From an uncultured Bacteroidales bacterium (lineage in GTDB: Bacteria; Bacteroidota; Bacteroidia; Bacteroidales; Bacteroidaceae), in assembly GCA_902800305.1 (NCBI GenBank), contig CADCDP010000004.1, positions 60,946 to 124,945 on the forward strand: DNA of 64,000 bases, given 5' to 3'. How positions within the stretch are numbered: position 1 is the stretch's first letter; each line of letters begins with the position of its first letter. Positions 1 to 9,816 of the stretch are shown one piece after another. The notes under the pieces are model-generated. The model had not been told where the DNA came from and did not search any database. It saw only the letters and a program-made list of their open reading frames with translations. Both the position numbers and the translations under genes were made by a program.

Positions 1-735
1 GGTACAAACGACGTTGGCTTGTTCCCAAGAGTTCAGTATGTCGGTTTCTTCTTTCCCAGCACCGAACAAAAACACTTTCCAGCCCTTTGTGGCCAATAGT
101 TGCACCACTTGCCGCATATTGTCGAGAGGGTAAACCTTTTGTGCGTGTGCGGCAAAGGGTGCCACACCTATCCATCGGTCGCTTCCTTGTTTCTTGCCAG
201 CTAATGCTTGTACTTTCGTGAAGCTTTCACCGTGAAGGTTGAACTTCATGGGTTCAGAAAGATCCATTTTCATCCCCAAAGAGCGGAACACGTCGGCATA
301 ACGCTCGGTCATTGGCTTTAGTGGAGAGTGGGTCAGGCCGTTGTTGATAAGGTTGTTCTTCTCTTTCCTCCCTTTGTCCACCACGACCACACGGGTGCCT
401 CCCATGATGAAGCAGGTGCGCAGGTATTGTGTGCGCAAAACGTCGTGTAGGTCGGCAACAGCATCGAAATGACCGCTTTTTAGACGTTTATACACTTTCG
501 TGAGCCCTCTGATGCCGTCGTTTTCCTCGAAGTCGATGCCTCGGGTTTGTACGTTGGCTGGCAGCCACTCGAACATGGGGACGAAGCGTCTTCGGGTCAA
601 CATCGTGATGCGCAAGTCGGGGTTTTGTTTGGCCAACGCATGGAGGACGGGTATGGTCATAGCCACATCCCCCATCGCGCTGAAGCGCATAATGAGCAAC
701 CGTTTGATGGGGGTGTGGGTGTGGAATCCAAACAT
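1..735 (-). CDS. Glycosyltransferase family 9 (heptosyltransferase-like), 3' end cut by window edge
   Basis: Reading the minus strand from the ATG at 735 gives an open frame of 245 codons that runs off the window. The N-terminus contains LLIMRFSAMGDVAMTIPVL, the hallmark start of ADP-heptose:LPS heptosyltransferases (GT9), and IGVAPFAAHAQKVYPL near residue 190 matches the start of the second Rossmann half, where nucleotide sugar binds. The family transfers heptose or related sugars to the lipopolysaccharide core on the cytoplasmic face of the inner membrane. The exact donor and acceptor cannot be told. The gene lies 31 nt downstream of the beta-helix gene on the same strand. The last ~100 residues are outside the window. 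Confidence 0.85.
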   Translation of the reverse strand, partial: MFGFHTHTPIKRLLIMRFSAMGDVAMTIPVLHALAKQNPDLRITMLTRRRFVPMFEWLPANVQTRGIDFEENDGIRGLTKVYKRLKSGHFDAVADLHDVLRTQYLRTCFIMGGTRVVVVDKGRKEKNNLINNGLTHSPLKPMTERYADVFRSLGMKMDLSEPMKFNLHGESFTKVQALAGKKQGSDRWIGVAPFAAHAQKVYPLDNMRQVVQLLATKGWKVFLFGAGKEETDILNSWEQANVVCT

Positions 736-766
736 GATGAAGTTTTGTTTTTCTTCGTTTCTTTAT

Positions 767-1969
767 TTAGTCGTTGTCGATGGCTGCTGTTACAGTGCCA
801 CCTTTCTTGGTGTAAGTGCCTCCCACCTTGATGCCTTTCTTGGTGGTAGATCCGTTTTTGGTGACAGTAATAGTGCCACCGTTGACGGTCATATTCCCGT
901 CAACTTTGATGCCCCAGCATTTATGTGGGTCGTCTTTGTCGGCGGCGACGGTACACTTGCCTCCTGTGGCTGCAATGACCATGGTTGTTGTGGCATCATC
1001 TTCGCTGATGGTGAGGTCACCATCCGTTTGGATGCCGCGCGAGCCATTGGCATCAGCGTTGATGTTGAAGGAACCACCGCTGATGGTTATATCGCCTTCG
1101 GCCTTGATGCCTTTCGCATCCTCGTTATTGTTCATCGTGATGTTGAGTGTACCACCCTTGATGGTTATTCCGCCTGTGTTTTCCTCGTCAGCGATGATGT
1201 TTCCGTCGTCATCGGTCTCACGTTCTGCTTGGATGCCATCGTTGGTAGTGGTGCTGGTGATGTTGAGTGTACCACCGTTCATCTGGAAGTATTGCCCCAC
1301 GTGGATGGCATCGTTGGCAGCCTTCATAATATTGATGGCCTTAACGGTTTTCTTCACTTTCATGTATTCCTTCGCACGGATGGCGTGGTTGCAGTTGCCC
1401 GTCACGTAGAGAGTGCCTGCACCAGACAGTTCGATGTGGCCCTTGGTGTTGAGGCAGGCCTTCTGTGTGCCGCTGGCATAATCGGCGAGCGAGTTGATGG
1501 TGCCATCTCCCATAATCATGTCGATGCGCTTGCCGCACTGCAGGTCGATGGCTGCTCCCTTTGTAGAGGTGAGCGACACTCCATTCAGATAGACTGTCAT
1601 CTTGTAGTCGGAAGCGATGGTAAGTGAACCTGCTGAACTGCTGCCACTCACGGCGTAAGCGATTTCGTCGTCTGTATTCGTGTTGGTCAGCACTACATTG
1701 GAACTGTTGCCGCTGGAGCATGTCACTTCGTTACTAAGTGAAGCGGGGATGGTCACAGTGGCCGTTGTGCCGCTATACACAATGCTAACTGTGCGCATCA
1801 TGTCGGGTTTGCTGAAAGTAATGGAGTCGGGCAGGTCGGTGAGGACGAGGCTGTAGCCCTCACTAAGACTCCGAGTGGTGTAGTCGCCGTCTTTGCAGAT
1901 GTAAACGGTTTGGGCGTTGGAAACGACGCACACTATGCTGATAATCAAAAGTGATAATATCTTTTTCAT
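767..1969 (-). CDS. Secreted parallel beta-helix carbohydrate-binding protein (Cthe_2159/DUF4353 type)
   Basis: The start at 1969 (MKKILSLLIISIVCVVSNAQ) gives a clean signal peptide and avoids overlapping the upstream gene; a longer frame opens at 2002. The body (400 aa) is built of short beta-helix rungs with repeated signatures such as GGTLNITST, GGITIKGGTLNIT, GDITISGGSFNIN and GNMTVNGGTITVTKNG, typical of the Cthe_2159 family. Its founding member is a calcium-containing beta-helix that binds cellulose and pectin. The protein is probably exported to the cell surface or periplasm. It is the last gene of a run with VTC, DUF4956 and DUF2490 genes. No catalytic residues are evident; a lyase role is not excluded because of the shared fold with pectate lyases. 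Confidence 0.75.
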   Translation of the reverse strand: MKKILSLLIISIVCVVSNAQTVYICKDGDYTTRSLSEGYSLVLTDLPDSITFSKPDMMRTVSIVYSGTTATVTIPASLSNEVTCSSGNSSNVVLTNTNTDDEIAYAVSGSSSAGSLTIASDYKMTVYLNGVSLTSTKGAAIDLQCGKRIDMIMGDGTINSLADYASGTQKACLNTKGHIELSGAGTLYVTGNCNHAIRAKEYMKVKKTVKAINIMKAANDAIHVGQYFQMNGGTLNITSTTTNDGIQAERETDDDGNIIADEENTGGITIKGGTLNITMNNNEDAKGIKAEGDITISGGSFNINADANGSRGIQTDGDLTISEDDATTTMVIAATGGKCTVAADKDDPHKCWGIKVDGNMTVNGGTITVTKNGSTTKKGIKVGGTYTKKGGTVTAAIDND

Positions 1970-1976
1970 AGAGTCC

Positions 1977-2369
1977 TTACTTGATGAGGGTTTTCTTTCC
2001 ATTTATAATGTAGAGTCCTTTGGGAAGGTTGTCGCGTTCGATGTTGAGGCGGCGTCCCATGAGGTCGTATATTACTTCAGCCGAATCAGTCGGTTCGGGA
2101 ATGCTCTCTATGGCATTAGCGGTATATTCCTCGTTGTAGAGTTCAATGCTCTGTATCTCGGAGAGGGGCACTGTGGTAGTAGTGACATTGGCTGTAGTGA
2201 TGACGTTCATCTGCCCGTCTGTAAAAGTGATTTTCTGGAGGGTCGATGCATCCCATGTGAGGGTGTGCTGTACACCGTTGCTATCCACATAGCTCAGACT
2301 GAAATCTTCAGCCGAAGCGATTCCTGCACAAAGAAAGAGGAACGTGGTAAGTAAAATGTTTTTTTTCAT
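1977..2369 (-). CDS. Small secreted protein with C-terminal sorting-type tail
   Basis: A 130-aa protein with a signal peptide (MKKNILLTTFLFLCAGIASA) and a C-terminus of the form YDLMGRRL...LPKGLYIINGKKTLIK, which matches the C-terminal sorting-type signals of Prevotellaceae secreted proteins. The middle (SYVDSNGVQHTLTWDASTLQKITFTDGQMNV) has a short beta-rich pattern seen repeatedly in small secreted proteins of this group. It has no recognisable enzymatic domain. The stop lies only 7 nt from the signal-peptide start of the beta-helix gene, so the two are probably co-transcribed. Confidence 0.7.
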   Translation of the reverse strand: MKKNILLTTFLFLCAGIASAEDFSLSYVDSNGVQHTLTWDASTLQKITFTDGQMNVITTANVTTTTVPLSEIQSIELYNEEYTANAIESIPEPTDSAEVIYDLMGRRLNIERDNLPKGLYIINGKKTLIK

Positions 2370-2394
2370 GATTGTGATGGATGAATGAGTCGAT

Positions 2395-3231
2395 TTAGAA
2401 CTTTAATTTGTAACCGAGGCCGATGAGGTGGCCATTGGGGTCTTCATCGTCGTTCTCGGTGATGTAGCGGTAGAAGATATCCAGTTTGTGTTGTTTGTTC
2501 TTTGTCAGGTTTATGTCGGTGCCGGCGGTAAACTTCCACTTATTGGTGGAATAGTTGAGTCCGCAGCCGTAATCCACAGAGGCGTATGGGTTGGCAGGGC
2601 AGTGACGGATGTTGTACTGCACGGTCAGTTTCGAGCGCAACACCGTTCGGTCTTTTGCCTTATATTCCTTGGTCTTTGTCTCATCGAGAAGAGGAGTGTC
2701 GTCATCCTCATCGTCGTCAATACGATACTTGTTGATGGTATTGGAACCTTTGCAGAAGTGGGTGTACTGGAAGGTCTCTTTTAAGGAAAGGCTCCAGCGT
2801 TTATTGAGTTTGTAGGAGGCTCCGAGACTGATGCTGGTGCGGTGGCGATTACGCCAATAACCCAAGTGCTCGTTGTAGCCGTCTTCGTACTCTATAAGGT
2901 TGCCATCCCCGTCCAGCATCGTGCTGTAGTGGGCTTTACAAGTAGCCAGATTGTACATCCACATATATTTCCACCCAGCCGATGCTTTCAGGTTGAAGGT
3001 TTTAGAGTCATTCTGCCAAAGGCGCATGTCGAAAGTGCCGCCCACTGTCCAACGTTCTATCTTGCGTGTGTTGTCTTGAGTGCGTGCTTCACTTTCGAGG
3101 GAGAAACTCATGCCTGGACGAATCTTCTTCTCTGCTCCCACGCTGAAGTCCAAGCCGAAATCGTCGCTCTGGGCATTTGCGCCAAGCAGCGAAAGTGCCG
3201 AAAGCACTAAGAGAGTGATTCGTTTACGCAT
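2395..3231 (-). CDS. DUF2490 outer-membrane beta-barrel-like protein
   Basis: The start at 3231 (MRKRITLLVLSALSLLGANAQ) gives a signal peptide and an 8-nt overlap with the DUF4956 gene; a frame open to 3270 would run further into that gene. The mature protein has alternating amphipathic strands (FGLDFSVGAEKKIRPGMSFSL, WKFTAGTDINLTK, HKLDIFYRYITENDDEDPNG) and ends in GLGYKLKF with a terminal Phe, as expected for an outer-membrane barrel. This is the DUF2490 pattern. An acidic loop (DDDEDDDTPLLDE) lies near residue 180. The function of the family is unknown; a pore or anchor for the neighbouring secreted proteins is only a guess. Confidence 0.7.
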   Translation of the reverse strand: MRKRITLLVLSALSLLGANAQSDDFGLDFSVGAEKKIRPGMSFSLESEARTQDNTRKIERWTVGGTFDMRLWQNDSKTFNLKASAGWKYMWMYNLATCKAHYSTMLDGDGNLIEYEDGYNEHLGYWRNRHRTSISLGASYKLNKRWSLSLKETFQYTHFCKGSNTINKYRIDDDEDDDTPLLDETKTKEYKAKDRTVLRSKLTVQYNIRHCPANPYASVDYGCGLNYSTNKWKFTAGTDINLTKNKQHKLDIFYRYITENDDEDPNGHLIGLGYKLKF

Positions 3232-3922
3232 ATTCCTTCGGCATTTTCTGGATGGATTCGTCTTCTTCATCCGTGTTATAATAAATCTTGATAAGTGCCA
3301 TGTCCTTCAAGAAGTCGATGGAACCGATGGACACGTTTGTGATGTCCAATCCCGTACGCTCCTTGAGGTCTGCAATCAGTTCCTGACGTTTGCTGGGCTT
3401 GATGAGGTCTATTTTGTCATACTTCACATACTTCGACGAAAGGCTCTTCACCAGCTTGTTCGCCTCGGCTATCCACACACCCAATACAAACACGCAGTCA
3501 GTCAAGATAAGTTCTCCCATGCTCGTCATCAACGGCCCTGCAAATTCGGGATGCTTCGGGCTGATGTCAGCTGCCCATGCCAGACCGTTGATGGCAGCCA
3601 GCGAGATGATGAGGAAGAGATAGGTCATTTCGCGGATGGGCACCGACTCCGTTCTGTAACGCATGATGCAGAAGATGGCGAACAGACCCATCGCTATGCC
3701 TGTCTTAATTTTAGCGTCACCCATCAAGTGAATCAGCATGAAAATGCAGAAGCCTACCAGTATGTAGGTGAAGAAAAAGTCTCTGCGTCGTGCTTTCGGG
3801 AAATAGAAAGCGCGGGCAATCGTGATGGTGAACACGGTGTTGATGATGAGGCGTAGCAAGAGGTCGAGGATGCGACAGGTGTCGCTCGACAGCACAGCCA
3901 AAAAGTCGTTTATTGCATCCAT
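3224..3922 (-). CDS. DUF4956 membrane protein
   Basis: A 232-aa protein with about four hydrophobic segments in the first 150 residues (LDLLLRLIINTVFTITIARAF, FFFTYILVGFCIFMLIHLM, TGIAMGLFAIFCIM, TYLFLIISLAAINGLAWA) and a cytosolic tail with a small alpha/beta domain (ELIADLKERTGLDITNVSIG). This matches the DUF4956 family, which recurs beside VTC-type polyphosphate polymerase genes; the VTC gene here starts just upstream on the same strand. Co-occurrence suggests a membrane partner for polymer synthesis or export, but this is inference. The residues SVPIREMTYLF resemble the conserved family core. Confidence 0.75.
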   Translation of the reverse strand: MDAINDFLAVLSSDTCRILDLLLRLIINTVFTITIARAFYFPKARRRDFFFTYILVGFCIFMLIHLMGDAKIKTGIAMGLFAIFCIMRYRTESVPIREMTYLFLIISLAAINGLAWAADISPKHPEFAGPLMTSMGELILTDCVFVLGVWIAEANKLVKSLSSKYVKYDKIDLIKPSKRQELIADLKERTGLDITNVSIGSIDFLKDMALIKIYYNTDEEDESIQKMPKEYA

Positions 3923-3987
3923 ATAGTTTTGGTTTTAAGTTTTCTTTTTAGGGTTTATAGAATCTATAGAACCTATAGTATCGGAGG

Positions 3988-4779
3988 TTATAGTTCGTGG
4001 TCAATAAAATTTCGTCCGTTGATTTTCTCCAGATTCCGCAACTTCGGTTTGAAGTTGTTCTGCTTCAGTTCTGGGTCGGTCAATGCCATCCCGATGCAAC
4101 ATTTTGAGAATCCTGTCGGGTGTACGTGGATGTCTCTTAGTAAGTTGCAAATGGGCGAGAACACATTGCCGTCACGTTTTAGTTCGATGATAACCAATTG
4201 GTCGGTGCCGTGGTCGTGATTCGTTTCGAAATTGTGGAAACCAATGTTGAAGTCGATGGTCAACCGCTCGGTCTTCCCCTTGTTTACCAGAGTGACACGG
4301 TCGAATCGGTTGCGCACCACGGCGTTCAGCCAGTCGAGGTTCAATCCCGTCTTCCGCTGTACCAACTCATGTGCCCCCTCTGTTTCTCGGAATTGTTCTT
4401 GCGACGGCACCTCTATCCGCTTCTTCTTCGTCCGTGCATGGTTGTTCTTGTTCTTTACCTCCAAAAACGTCAGGTCGCTCGCCACATACGTCCTCACTCT
4501 CACCTTCATGCGTCGTGCCCTTTTGTTGTGGTGCATCATGTACATGAGGTGGTCTTCGGTGTCGTAATAGGTAGTGAGATACGGAATAATGCGTTTCTCC
4601 AACGTCTCCTGCACATAGTACTTGTCCTGCACCATTCCGAGCAGCTGCACCAGTTGTGCCTTGCTCGCCACATACTTTGTGTCCAGTCGGTTCATCAGTT
4701 TGATGCCCGACATCTGCTCCAGAGTGATAGGAGTCATCGTGTTCAGCAATTGTCCGATAGCGTAGTCCAAATCTTGCAT
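3988..4779 (-). CDS. VTC domain protein (polyphosphate polymerase domain)
   Basis: The start at 4779 (MQDLDYAIGQLL) is chosen over an upstream in-frame ATG at 4854 because upstream codons are AT-rich and unlike coding sequence. The 263-aa protein shows the VTC tunnel pattern: MNRLDTKYVAS near the start, a basic strand MKVRVRTYV, LEVKNKNN with Lys and Arg residues facing the tunnel, VVRNRFDRVTLV, RLTIDFNI, and VIIELKRDG with an acidic metal ligand. In yeast Vtc4 this domain makes polyphosphate from ATP. Bacterial VTC proteins of this length usually lie beside DUF4956, as here. The substrate may not be ATP in this cluster, so polyphosphate synthesis is a family-level inference. Confidence 0.75.
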   Translation of the reverse strand: MQDLDYAIGQLLNTMTPITLEQMSGIKLMNRLDTKYVASKAQLVQLLGMVQDKYYVQETLEKRIIPYLTTYYDTEDHLMYMMHHNKRARRMKVRVRTYVASDLTFLEVKNKNNHARTKKKRIEVPSQEQFRETEGAHELVQRKTGLNLDWLNAVVRNRFDRVTLVNKGKTERLTIDFNIGFHNFETNHDHGTDQLVIIELKRDGNVFSPICNLLRDIHVHPTGFSKCCIGMALTDPELKQNNFKPKLRNLEKINGRNFIDHEL

Positions 4780-4842
4780 GACAAATAGATGTGAAATCGT
4801 TCGTTGGTGATACGGTTTTGGGGGTAGAACGAAAAAACGGTG

Positions 4843-4850
4843 CAAAAATA
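4843..4850 (-). promoter_or_regulatory. Possible -7 element upstream of the VTC gene
   Basis: TATTTTTG on the minus strand fits the Bacteroidetes -7 consensus TAnnTTTG about 65 nt upstream of the VTC start at 4779. No clear -33 TTTG is seen at the expected spacing, so this is a weak call. Confidence 0.35.
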
Positions 4851-4984
4851 GCAATAAAATATGGAAAAATATCGCTTTACCCTCTTAAAATAAGATTTTT
4901 TAGCACGAAAAAGGATGGTTGGGGCGTTTAGAAGGGGAAAAAGGCTCTTTTTATTCTTTAAAATATGAAAAAGAGGCGGTTTTG

Positions 4985-5016
4985 TTTGGCTGGGTCGTAA
5001 ATTTGTGCTACCTTTG
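4985..5016 (+). promoter_or_regulatory. Bacteroidetes promoter for the rimP-nusA-infB-cvpA-suf operon
   Basis: TTTG at 4985-4988 and TACCTTTG at 5009-5016 are separated by 20 nt, matching the Bacteroidetes primary sigma consensus. The rimP start lies about 64 nt downstream of the -7 element. Genes are tightly packed from rimP through sufD, so this promoter can serve all seven. Confidence 0.7.
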
Positions 5017-5079
5017 CACCGAAAATGAATGAGGGGACTGATGAGTTCCCTTTTTTGTTTGTGAAAAATAGAGTTATTT

Positions 5080-5547
5080 ATGATTGACAAAAACAAAGTG
5101 AAAGAGCTTGCGCTCGAATGGCTTGAAGGCAAGGAGTATTTTCTGGTGGACACGACAGTGGACAAGGAGAACAAGATTACGGTGGAGATAGACCATCGGG
5201 ATGGCGTGTGGATTGAAGATTGCTGCGAGTTGAGCCGATGGATAGAAGAACATCTTGACCGCGATGTGGAGGACTTTGAACTGGAAGTGGGTTCTGCTGG
5301 TATCGGACAACCGCTGAAGGTGTTGCAGCAGTATGTGAACTCCATTGGTTACGATGTGGAGGTGATGACGGCTGAGGGCAAAAGGCTGGAAGGCATGATG
5401 AAGAGTGCCGATGCGGATGGCTTTGTGGTGACGGTGATAGAAAAGCAACGTGTGGAAGGCAAAAAGCGTCCGCAGCTGGTGGAGGTAGATAAGGCTTTCG
5501 GCTATGGCGACGTGAAGTGGGTGAAGAACATCATTGATTTTAAGTGA
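5080..5547 (+). CDS. rimP: Ribosome maturation factor RimP
   Basis: A 155-aa protein with the RimP layout: an N-terminal alpha/beta domain with VEIDHRDGVWIEDCCELSRWIEEHLD, the conserved LEVGSAGIGQPLKVLQQYV core (LEVSSPGLDRPL in other phyla), and a C-terminal SH3-like beta barrel ending VKWVKNIIDFK. RimP assists maturation of the 30S subunit. It is the first gene before nusA and infB, the usual order in bacteria, with 42 nt between it and nusA. Confidence 0.95.
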   Translation: MIDKNKVKELALEWLEGKEYFLVDTTVDKENKITVEIDHRDGVWIEDCCELSRWIEEHLDRDVEDFELEVGSAGIGQPLKVLQQYVNSIGYDVEVMTAEGKRLEGMMKSADADGFVVTVIEKQRVEGKKRPQLVEVDKAFGYGDVKWVKNIIDFK

Positions 5548-5589
5548 ATAGTGAAAAGGAAAAAGTGAAAAATAATACTACATCATAAT

Positions 5590-6852
5590 ATGGCAAAGAA
5601 AAATTCAGATCGTGTCAACTTGATAGATACTTTTAAGGATTTCAAGGAGACAAAGAACATTGACAGGACAACGCTGGTGAGCGTGATTGAGGACAGTTTC
5701 CGTAGTGTGTTGCAGAAGACATACGGGTCAGACGAGAATTTCGATGTGATAGTGAACCCCGATAAGGGCGACTTCGAGATTTACCGCAACCGACAGGTGG
5801 TGGCAGATGGTGAGGTTAGGAATGAAAATGCGGAAATTAGCCTTTCAGATGCTCAGAAGATAGACTCCGACTATGAGATTGGCGAGGAAGTGAGTGAGAA
5901 GGTGGAGTTCTCGAAGTTTGGTCGCCGTGCCATCTTGACATTGCGTCAGACGATGGCAAGCAAAATTCTGGACTTGGAACATGACAATCTTTATAATAAA
6001 TATGTAGATAAGGTTGGGCAGATTGTAAGTGGCGAGGTGTATCAGGTGTGGAAGCGAGAGATGCTGCTGCTGGACGATGAAGGTAACGAGCTTCTGTTGC
6101 CAAAGACTGAGCAGATTCCTGGTGACTTCTTCCGCAAAGGCGAGACAGCTCGTGCAGTAGTGGCACGGGTGGACAACCTGAACAACAACCCCAAAATCAT
6201 CCTGTCGCGCACATCACCAGAGTTCTTGAAGCGATTGTTAGAGCAGGAAGTGCCCGAAATCAACGATGGACTTATCACCGTGCAGCGTATCGCCCGTATT
6301 CCTGGCGAACGAGCTAAGATTGCAGTAGAGAGCTACAATGAGCGCATTGACCCTGTGGGTGCCTGTGTAGGTGTGAAGGGTAGCCGCATCCATGGTATTG
6401 TGCGCGAACTGCACAATGAAAATATCGATGTTATCAACTATACGAGCAACATTAAACTCTTCATTCAGCGTGCATTAAGCCCTGCTACAGTTTCTTCCAT
6501 TACGCTTGACGAAGAGAAGAAGAAAGCAGAGGTGTATCTGCAGCCCGACCAGGTGAGTCTGGCTATCGGAAAGAATGGTGACAATATCAAGTTGGCCTCG
6601 ATGCTGACGGGTTACACGATAGATGTATTCCGTGAGTTGAACGGCGATGAGCCTGACGAGGAAGACATCTACCTCGATGAGTTCAAGGATGAAATAGAGC
6701 CTTGGATTATAGATGCCATCAAGGGCATTGGTCTGGATACCGCTAAGAGTGTGCTCGGTGCACCCCGTGCGATGTTGGTGGAGAAGGCCGACCTTGAGGA
6801 GGATACGGTGGACGAGGTACTCCGCATTCTCAAAGCAGAATTTGAAGAATAA
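5590..6852 (+). CDS. nusA: Transcription termination/antitermination factor NusA
   Basis: A 420-aa protein with the NusA N-terminal RNA-polymerase-binding domain, an S1 domain near residues 135-200 (GQIVSGEVYQVWKREMLLL), and tandem KH domains including GACVGVKGSRIHGIVREL and the second-KH motif VSLAIGKNGDNIKLASMLTG. It ends in a short acidic helix-hairpin-helix segment (IDAIKGIGLDTAKSVLGAP). The protein modulates pausing, Rho-independent termination and antitermination. Its stop lies 9 nt before the infB start. Confidence 0.97.
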   Translation: MAKKNSDRVNLIDTFKDFKETKNIDRTTLVSVIEDSFRSVLQKTYGSDENFDVIVNPDKGDFEIYRNRQVVADGEVRNENAEISLSDAQKIDSDYEIGEEVSEKVEFSKFGRRAILTLRQTMASKILDLEHDNLYNKYVDKVGQIVSGEVYQVWKREMLLLDDEGNELLLPKTEQIPGDFFRKGETARAVVARVDNLNNNPKIILSRTSPEFLKRLLEQEVPEINDGLITVQRIARIPGERAKIAVESYNERIDPVGACVGVKGSRIHGIVRELHNENIDVINYTSNIKLFIQRALSPATVSSITLDEEKKKAEVYLQPDQVSLAIGKNGDNIKLASMLTGYTIDVFRELNGDEPDEEDIYLDEFKDEIEPWIIDAIKGIGLDTAKSVLGAPRAMLVEKADLEEDTVDEVLRILKAEFEE

Positions 6853-6861
6853 AAGAGATAT

Positions 6862-9816
6862 ATGGCAGTAAGACTGAACAAAGCATTAAAAGAATTCAAT
6901 GTGGGAATCAACACGGTGGCTGAATTCCTGCAAAAGAAGGGTATGGCATTGCAGGATGCCACGCCCAATGCGAAAATTACGGATGAACAATACAACCTGC
7001 TGGTGAAGGAGTTTGGCGAGGACATGAAGAAGCATGTTGTGACCAAGCAGCAAATCCAAAGCCAAAGGGAGAAGGAACTGCAAGAAAAGAAAGAGCGTCA
7101 GCAAGCTTTACGCGAGGAAAAGGAACGTCTTGAAAAGGAAAGGCAGGCGGCAAAAAAGCAGCAATTCAAGATTGTCGGGAATATTAAAGATTTCGGACAG
7201 AAGGATCGCGGACAACAGACAGCGGACAGTAGTACACCTGTCGAAAAACCGAAAGAGCCGGAAGTGAAACCTGTAGAAGTGGTGGCTCCTGTGGTGGAAA
7301 CGCCTGTGGAAGAGCCGAAAGTGGTCGAGACTCCTTCGGTGGAAGAAAAGTTTGAAGAGACAGAAGTGAAGGTGGAAACCCCTCAAGTGGAAGAAGTGGT
7401 TGCTGATGCACCTCAGGAAAAGAACCCCGAACCAGCTCCTGCCAAGAAGAAAAAGCAGTCACCTGCAGACCGCTTGGAGCAGAATGAGAATGGTGTTTAT
7501 CATCTGGCAGCCCCTGCCGATGCGGGTGTGCAGTTCAAGCAGGTGGGTTTCATCGACCTGTCGAGCTTGAACAGCAAGACACGCCCTGACCGTAAGTCGA
7601 AGGCTGAACGTCGCAAGGAGCAGAAGCAGAAACAACAAGCCAATGCTCAGGCTCCCGCACAGCAGGGTCAGACTGCGCAGGGTCAGCAAGGCCAAGGCCA
7701 GAAGAAGAAGCGTAACCGCATCAATACCAATAAGGTGGACATCGATGCTGCTGCCAAGCAGAATAACAACCAGCAAGGCCAAGGCAAGAAGCAGCAGGGT
7801 GGCAAATCCAACAATCAGAATGCTCAGCAGAGTCAGCAGAAGAGCCAACAGGCTCAGCAGGCTACTGGCAAAAAGAAGAACAAGAAGAAGTTGCCACCGA
7901 AGCCACAGGAACTCAGCGAAGAAGAAGTGGCCAAGCAGGTGAAGGAGACATTGGCACGTCTCACCGCCAAGCAGGAGAAGAAGGGCGTGAAGTACCGTAA
8001 GGACAAGCGTCAAGCCATCCACGAACGTATGGAGGCTGAAGAGAGAGCCGAGAATGCGGAGAGCAAGGTGCTGAAACTGACCGAATTCGTGACAGCCAAC
8101 GAGTTAGCCACGATGATGGATGTGCCTGTCACGAAAGTAATTGGAACGTGTATGTCCATCGGCATGATGGTGAGCATCAACCAACGTCTCGATGCCGAAA
8201 CCATCAACATCGTAGCAGAAGAGTTCGGCTATACGACCAGCTATGTGTCCGAAGAAGTGTCTCATGCCATCGAAGAGACAGAGGACAGTGCGGAAGACTT
8301 GGTGCGTCGTGCGCCTATCATTACCGTGATGGGTCATGTTGACCATGGTAAGACTTCGTTGCTCGACTATATCCGTAACACCAACGTGATTGCTGGTGAG
8401 GCTGGTGGCATCACCCAACACATCGGTGCTTACAACGTGAAGATGCAGGATGGTCGCCGCATTACCTTCCTCGACACGCCTGGTCACGAGGCATTCACTG
8501 CCATGCGTGCCCGTGGTGCCAAGGTGACGGACATCGCCATCATCATTGTGGCTGCCGACGACGACGTGATGCCTCAGACGAAAGAGGCCATTGCCCATGC
8601 TCAGGCTGCAGGTGTGCCTATGGTGTTTGCTATCAACAAGATAGATAAGCCAGGTGCTAACCCCGACAAGATTAAGGAACAGCTTTCTGCCATGAACCTC
8701 CTTGTGGAAGAGTGGGGCGGTAAGTACCAAAGTCAGGACATCAGTGCCAAGAAGGGCATCGGTGTAGAGGAACTGATGGAGAAAGTGTTGCTCGAAGCTG
8801 AAATGCTCGACTTGAAGGCTAACCCCAACCGCAAGGCAACGGGTAGCATCATCGAATCGACGCTTGACAAGGGACGTGGCTATGTGGCTACGGTGCTGGT
8901 GCAGAATGGTACGCTCCGTCAGGGTGACATCGTGCTGGCCGGTACGCACTATGGCCGCATCAAGGCGATGTTCAATGAGCGTGGACAGCGCATCGAACAG
9001 GCTCTTCCTGCCGAGCCCGCCGTAATTCTCGGTCTGAATGGTGCGCCGACTGCTGGCGACACCTTCCACGTGATGGAGACAGAACAAGAGGCTCGCGAAA
9101 TCTGCAATAAGCGTGAGCAACTGAAGCGTGAGCAAGGTCTGCGTACCCAGACACGTCTGACACTCGACGAGTTAGGTCGTCGTATTGCATTGGGCGACTT
9201 CAAGGAGCTGAACCTCATCGTGAAGGGCGACGTGGACGGGTCTATCGAGGCTTTGTCCGACTCGCTCATCAAGCTCTCTACCGAGAAGATTCAGGTCAAC
9301 GTCATCCACAAGGCTGTCGGTCAAATCAGCGAGAACGATGTGGAGTTGGCGCATGCTTCCGAGAACGTCATCATCATTGGTTTCCAGGTACGTCCGTCGG
9401 CTTCCGCCCGTCGTTTGGCCGAACAATACGGTGTGGATATCCGTCTTTACTCCATCATCTACGATGCCATCGAGGAAGTGAAGGATGCCATGGAAGGAAT
9501 GTTGGCTCCGACTCTCAAGGAGGAAATCACCGCTCAGGTTGATGTGCGTCAGGTTTACCACATCACGAAGGTGGGCACCGTGGCTGGATGCTGGGTGACC
9601 GAAGGAAAGGTACACCGCTCCGACAAGGTGCGCGTAGTTCGCGACGGTATCGTTGTGCATACGGGCGAAATCCTTGCTCTGAAGCGTTTCAAGGATGACG
9701 TGAAGGAAGTAGGACGCGACTTTGAGTGTGGTATCTCTATCGTCAACTTCAACGACATCCGTGAGGGCGACGTGCTGGAGACGTACACGGAAGTGGAAGT
9801 AAAGGCAAAATTGTAA
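6862..9816 (+). CDS. infB: Translation initiation factor IF-2
   Basis: A 984-aa protein. Residues 1-400 form the long, low-complexity N-terminal region ([20 protein letters not shown]; Gln/Lys-rich stretches such as [20 protein letters not shown]) that varies widely in this factor. An IF2_N domain follows near residue 405. The GTPase domain begins at about residue 480 with [18 protein letters not shown] (G1), then DTPGHEAF (G3) and NKIDKP (G4). Domains II-IV follow. IF-2 brings initiator tRNA to the 30S subunit and promotes joining of the 50S. The stop overlaps the cvpA start (9816). Confidence 0.98.
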   Translation: MAVRLNKALKEFNVGINTVAEFLQKKGMALQDATPNAKITDEQYNLLVKEFGEDMKKHVVTKQQIQSQREKELQEKKERQQALREEKERLEKERQAAKKQQFKIVGNIKDFGQKDRGQQTADSSTPVEKPKEPEVKPVEVVAPVVETPVEEPKVVETPSVEEKFEETEVKVETPQVEEVVADAPQEKNPEPAPAKKKKQSPADRLEQNENGVYHLAAPADAGVQFKQVGFIDLSSLNSKTRPDRKSKAERRKEQKQKQQANAQAPAQQGQTAQGQQGQGQKKKRNRINTNKVDIDAAAKQNNNQQGQGKKQQGGKSNNQNAQQSQQKSQQAQQATGKKKNKKKLPPKPQELSEEEVAKQVKETLARLTAKQEKKGVKYRKDKRQAIHERMEAEERAENAESKVLKLTEFVTANELATMMDVPVTKVIGTCMSIGMMVSINQRLDAETINIVAEEFGYTTSYVSEEVSHAIEETEDSAEDLVRRAPIITVMGHVDHGKTSLLDYIRNTNVIAGEAGGITQHIGAYNVKMQDGRRITFLDTPGHEAFTAMRARGAKVTDIAIIIVAADDDVMPQTKEAIAHAQAAGVPMVFAINKIDKPGANPDKIKEQLSAMNLLVEEWGGKYQSQDISAKKGIGVEELMEKVLLEAEMLDLKANPNRKATGSIIESTLDKGRGYVATVLVQNGTLRQGDIVLAGTHYGRIKAMFNERGQRIEQALPAEPAVILGLNGAPTAGDTFHVMETEQEAREICNKREQLKREQGLRTQTRLTLDELGRRIALGDFKELNLIVKGDVDGSIEALSDSLIKLSTEKIQVNVIHKAVGQISENDVELAHASENVIIIGFQVRPSASARRLAEQYGVDIRLYSIIYDAIEEVKDAMEGMLAPTLKEEITAQVDVRQVYHITKVGTVAGCWVTEGKVHRSDKVRVVRDGIVVHTGEILALKRFKDDVKEVGRDFECGISIVNFNDIREGDVLETYTEVEVKAKL

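Noticed and set aside
500..1627. Long plus-strand frame opposite the beta-helix gene
   Set aside because: It is the antisense shadow of the repetitive beta-helix gene and the GT9 start; its Val/Asp/Gly-rich content mirrors the opposite frame and it has no domain.
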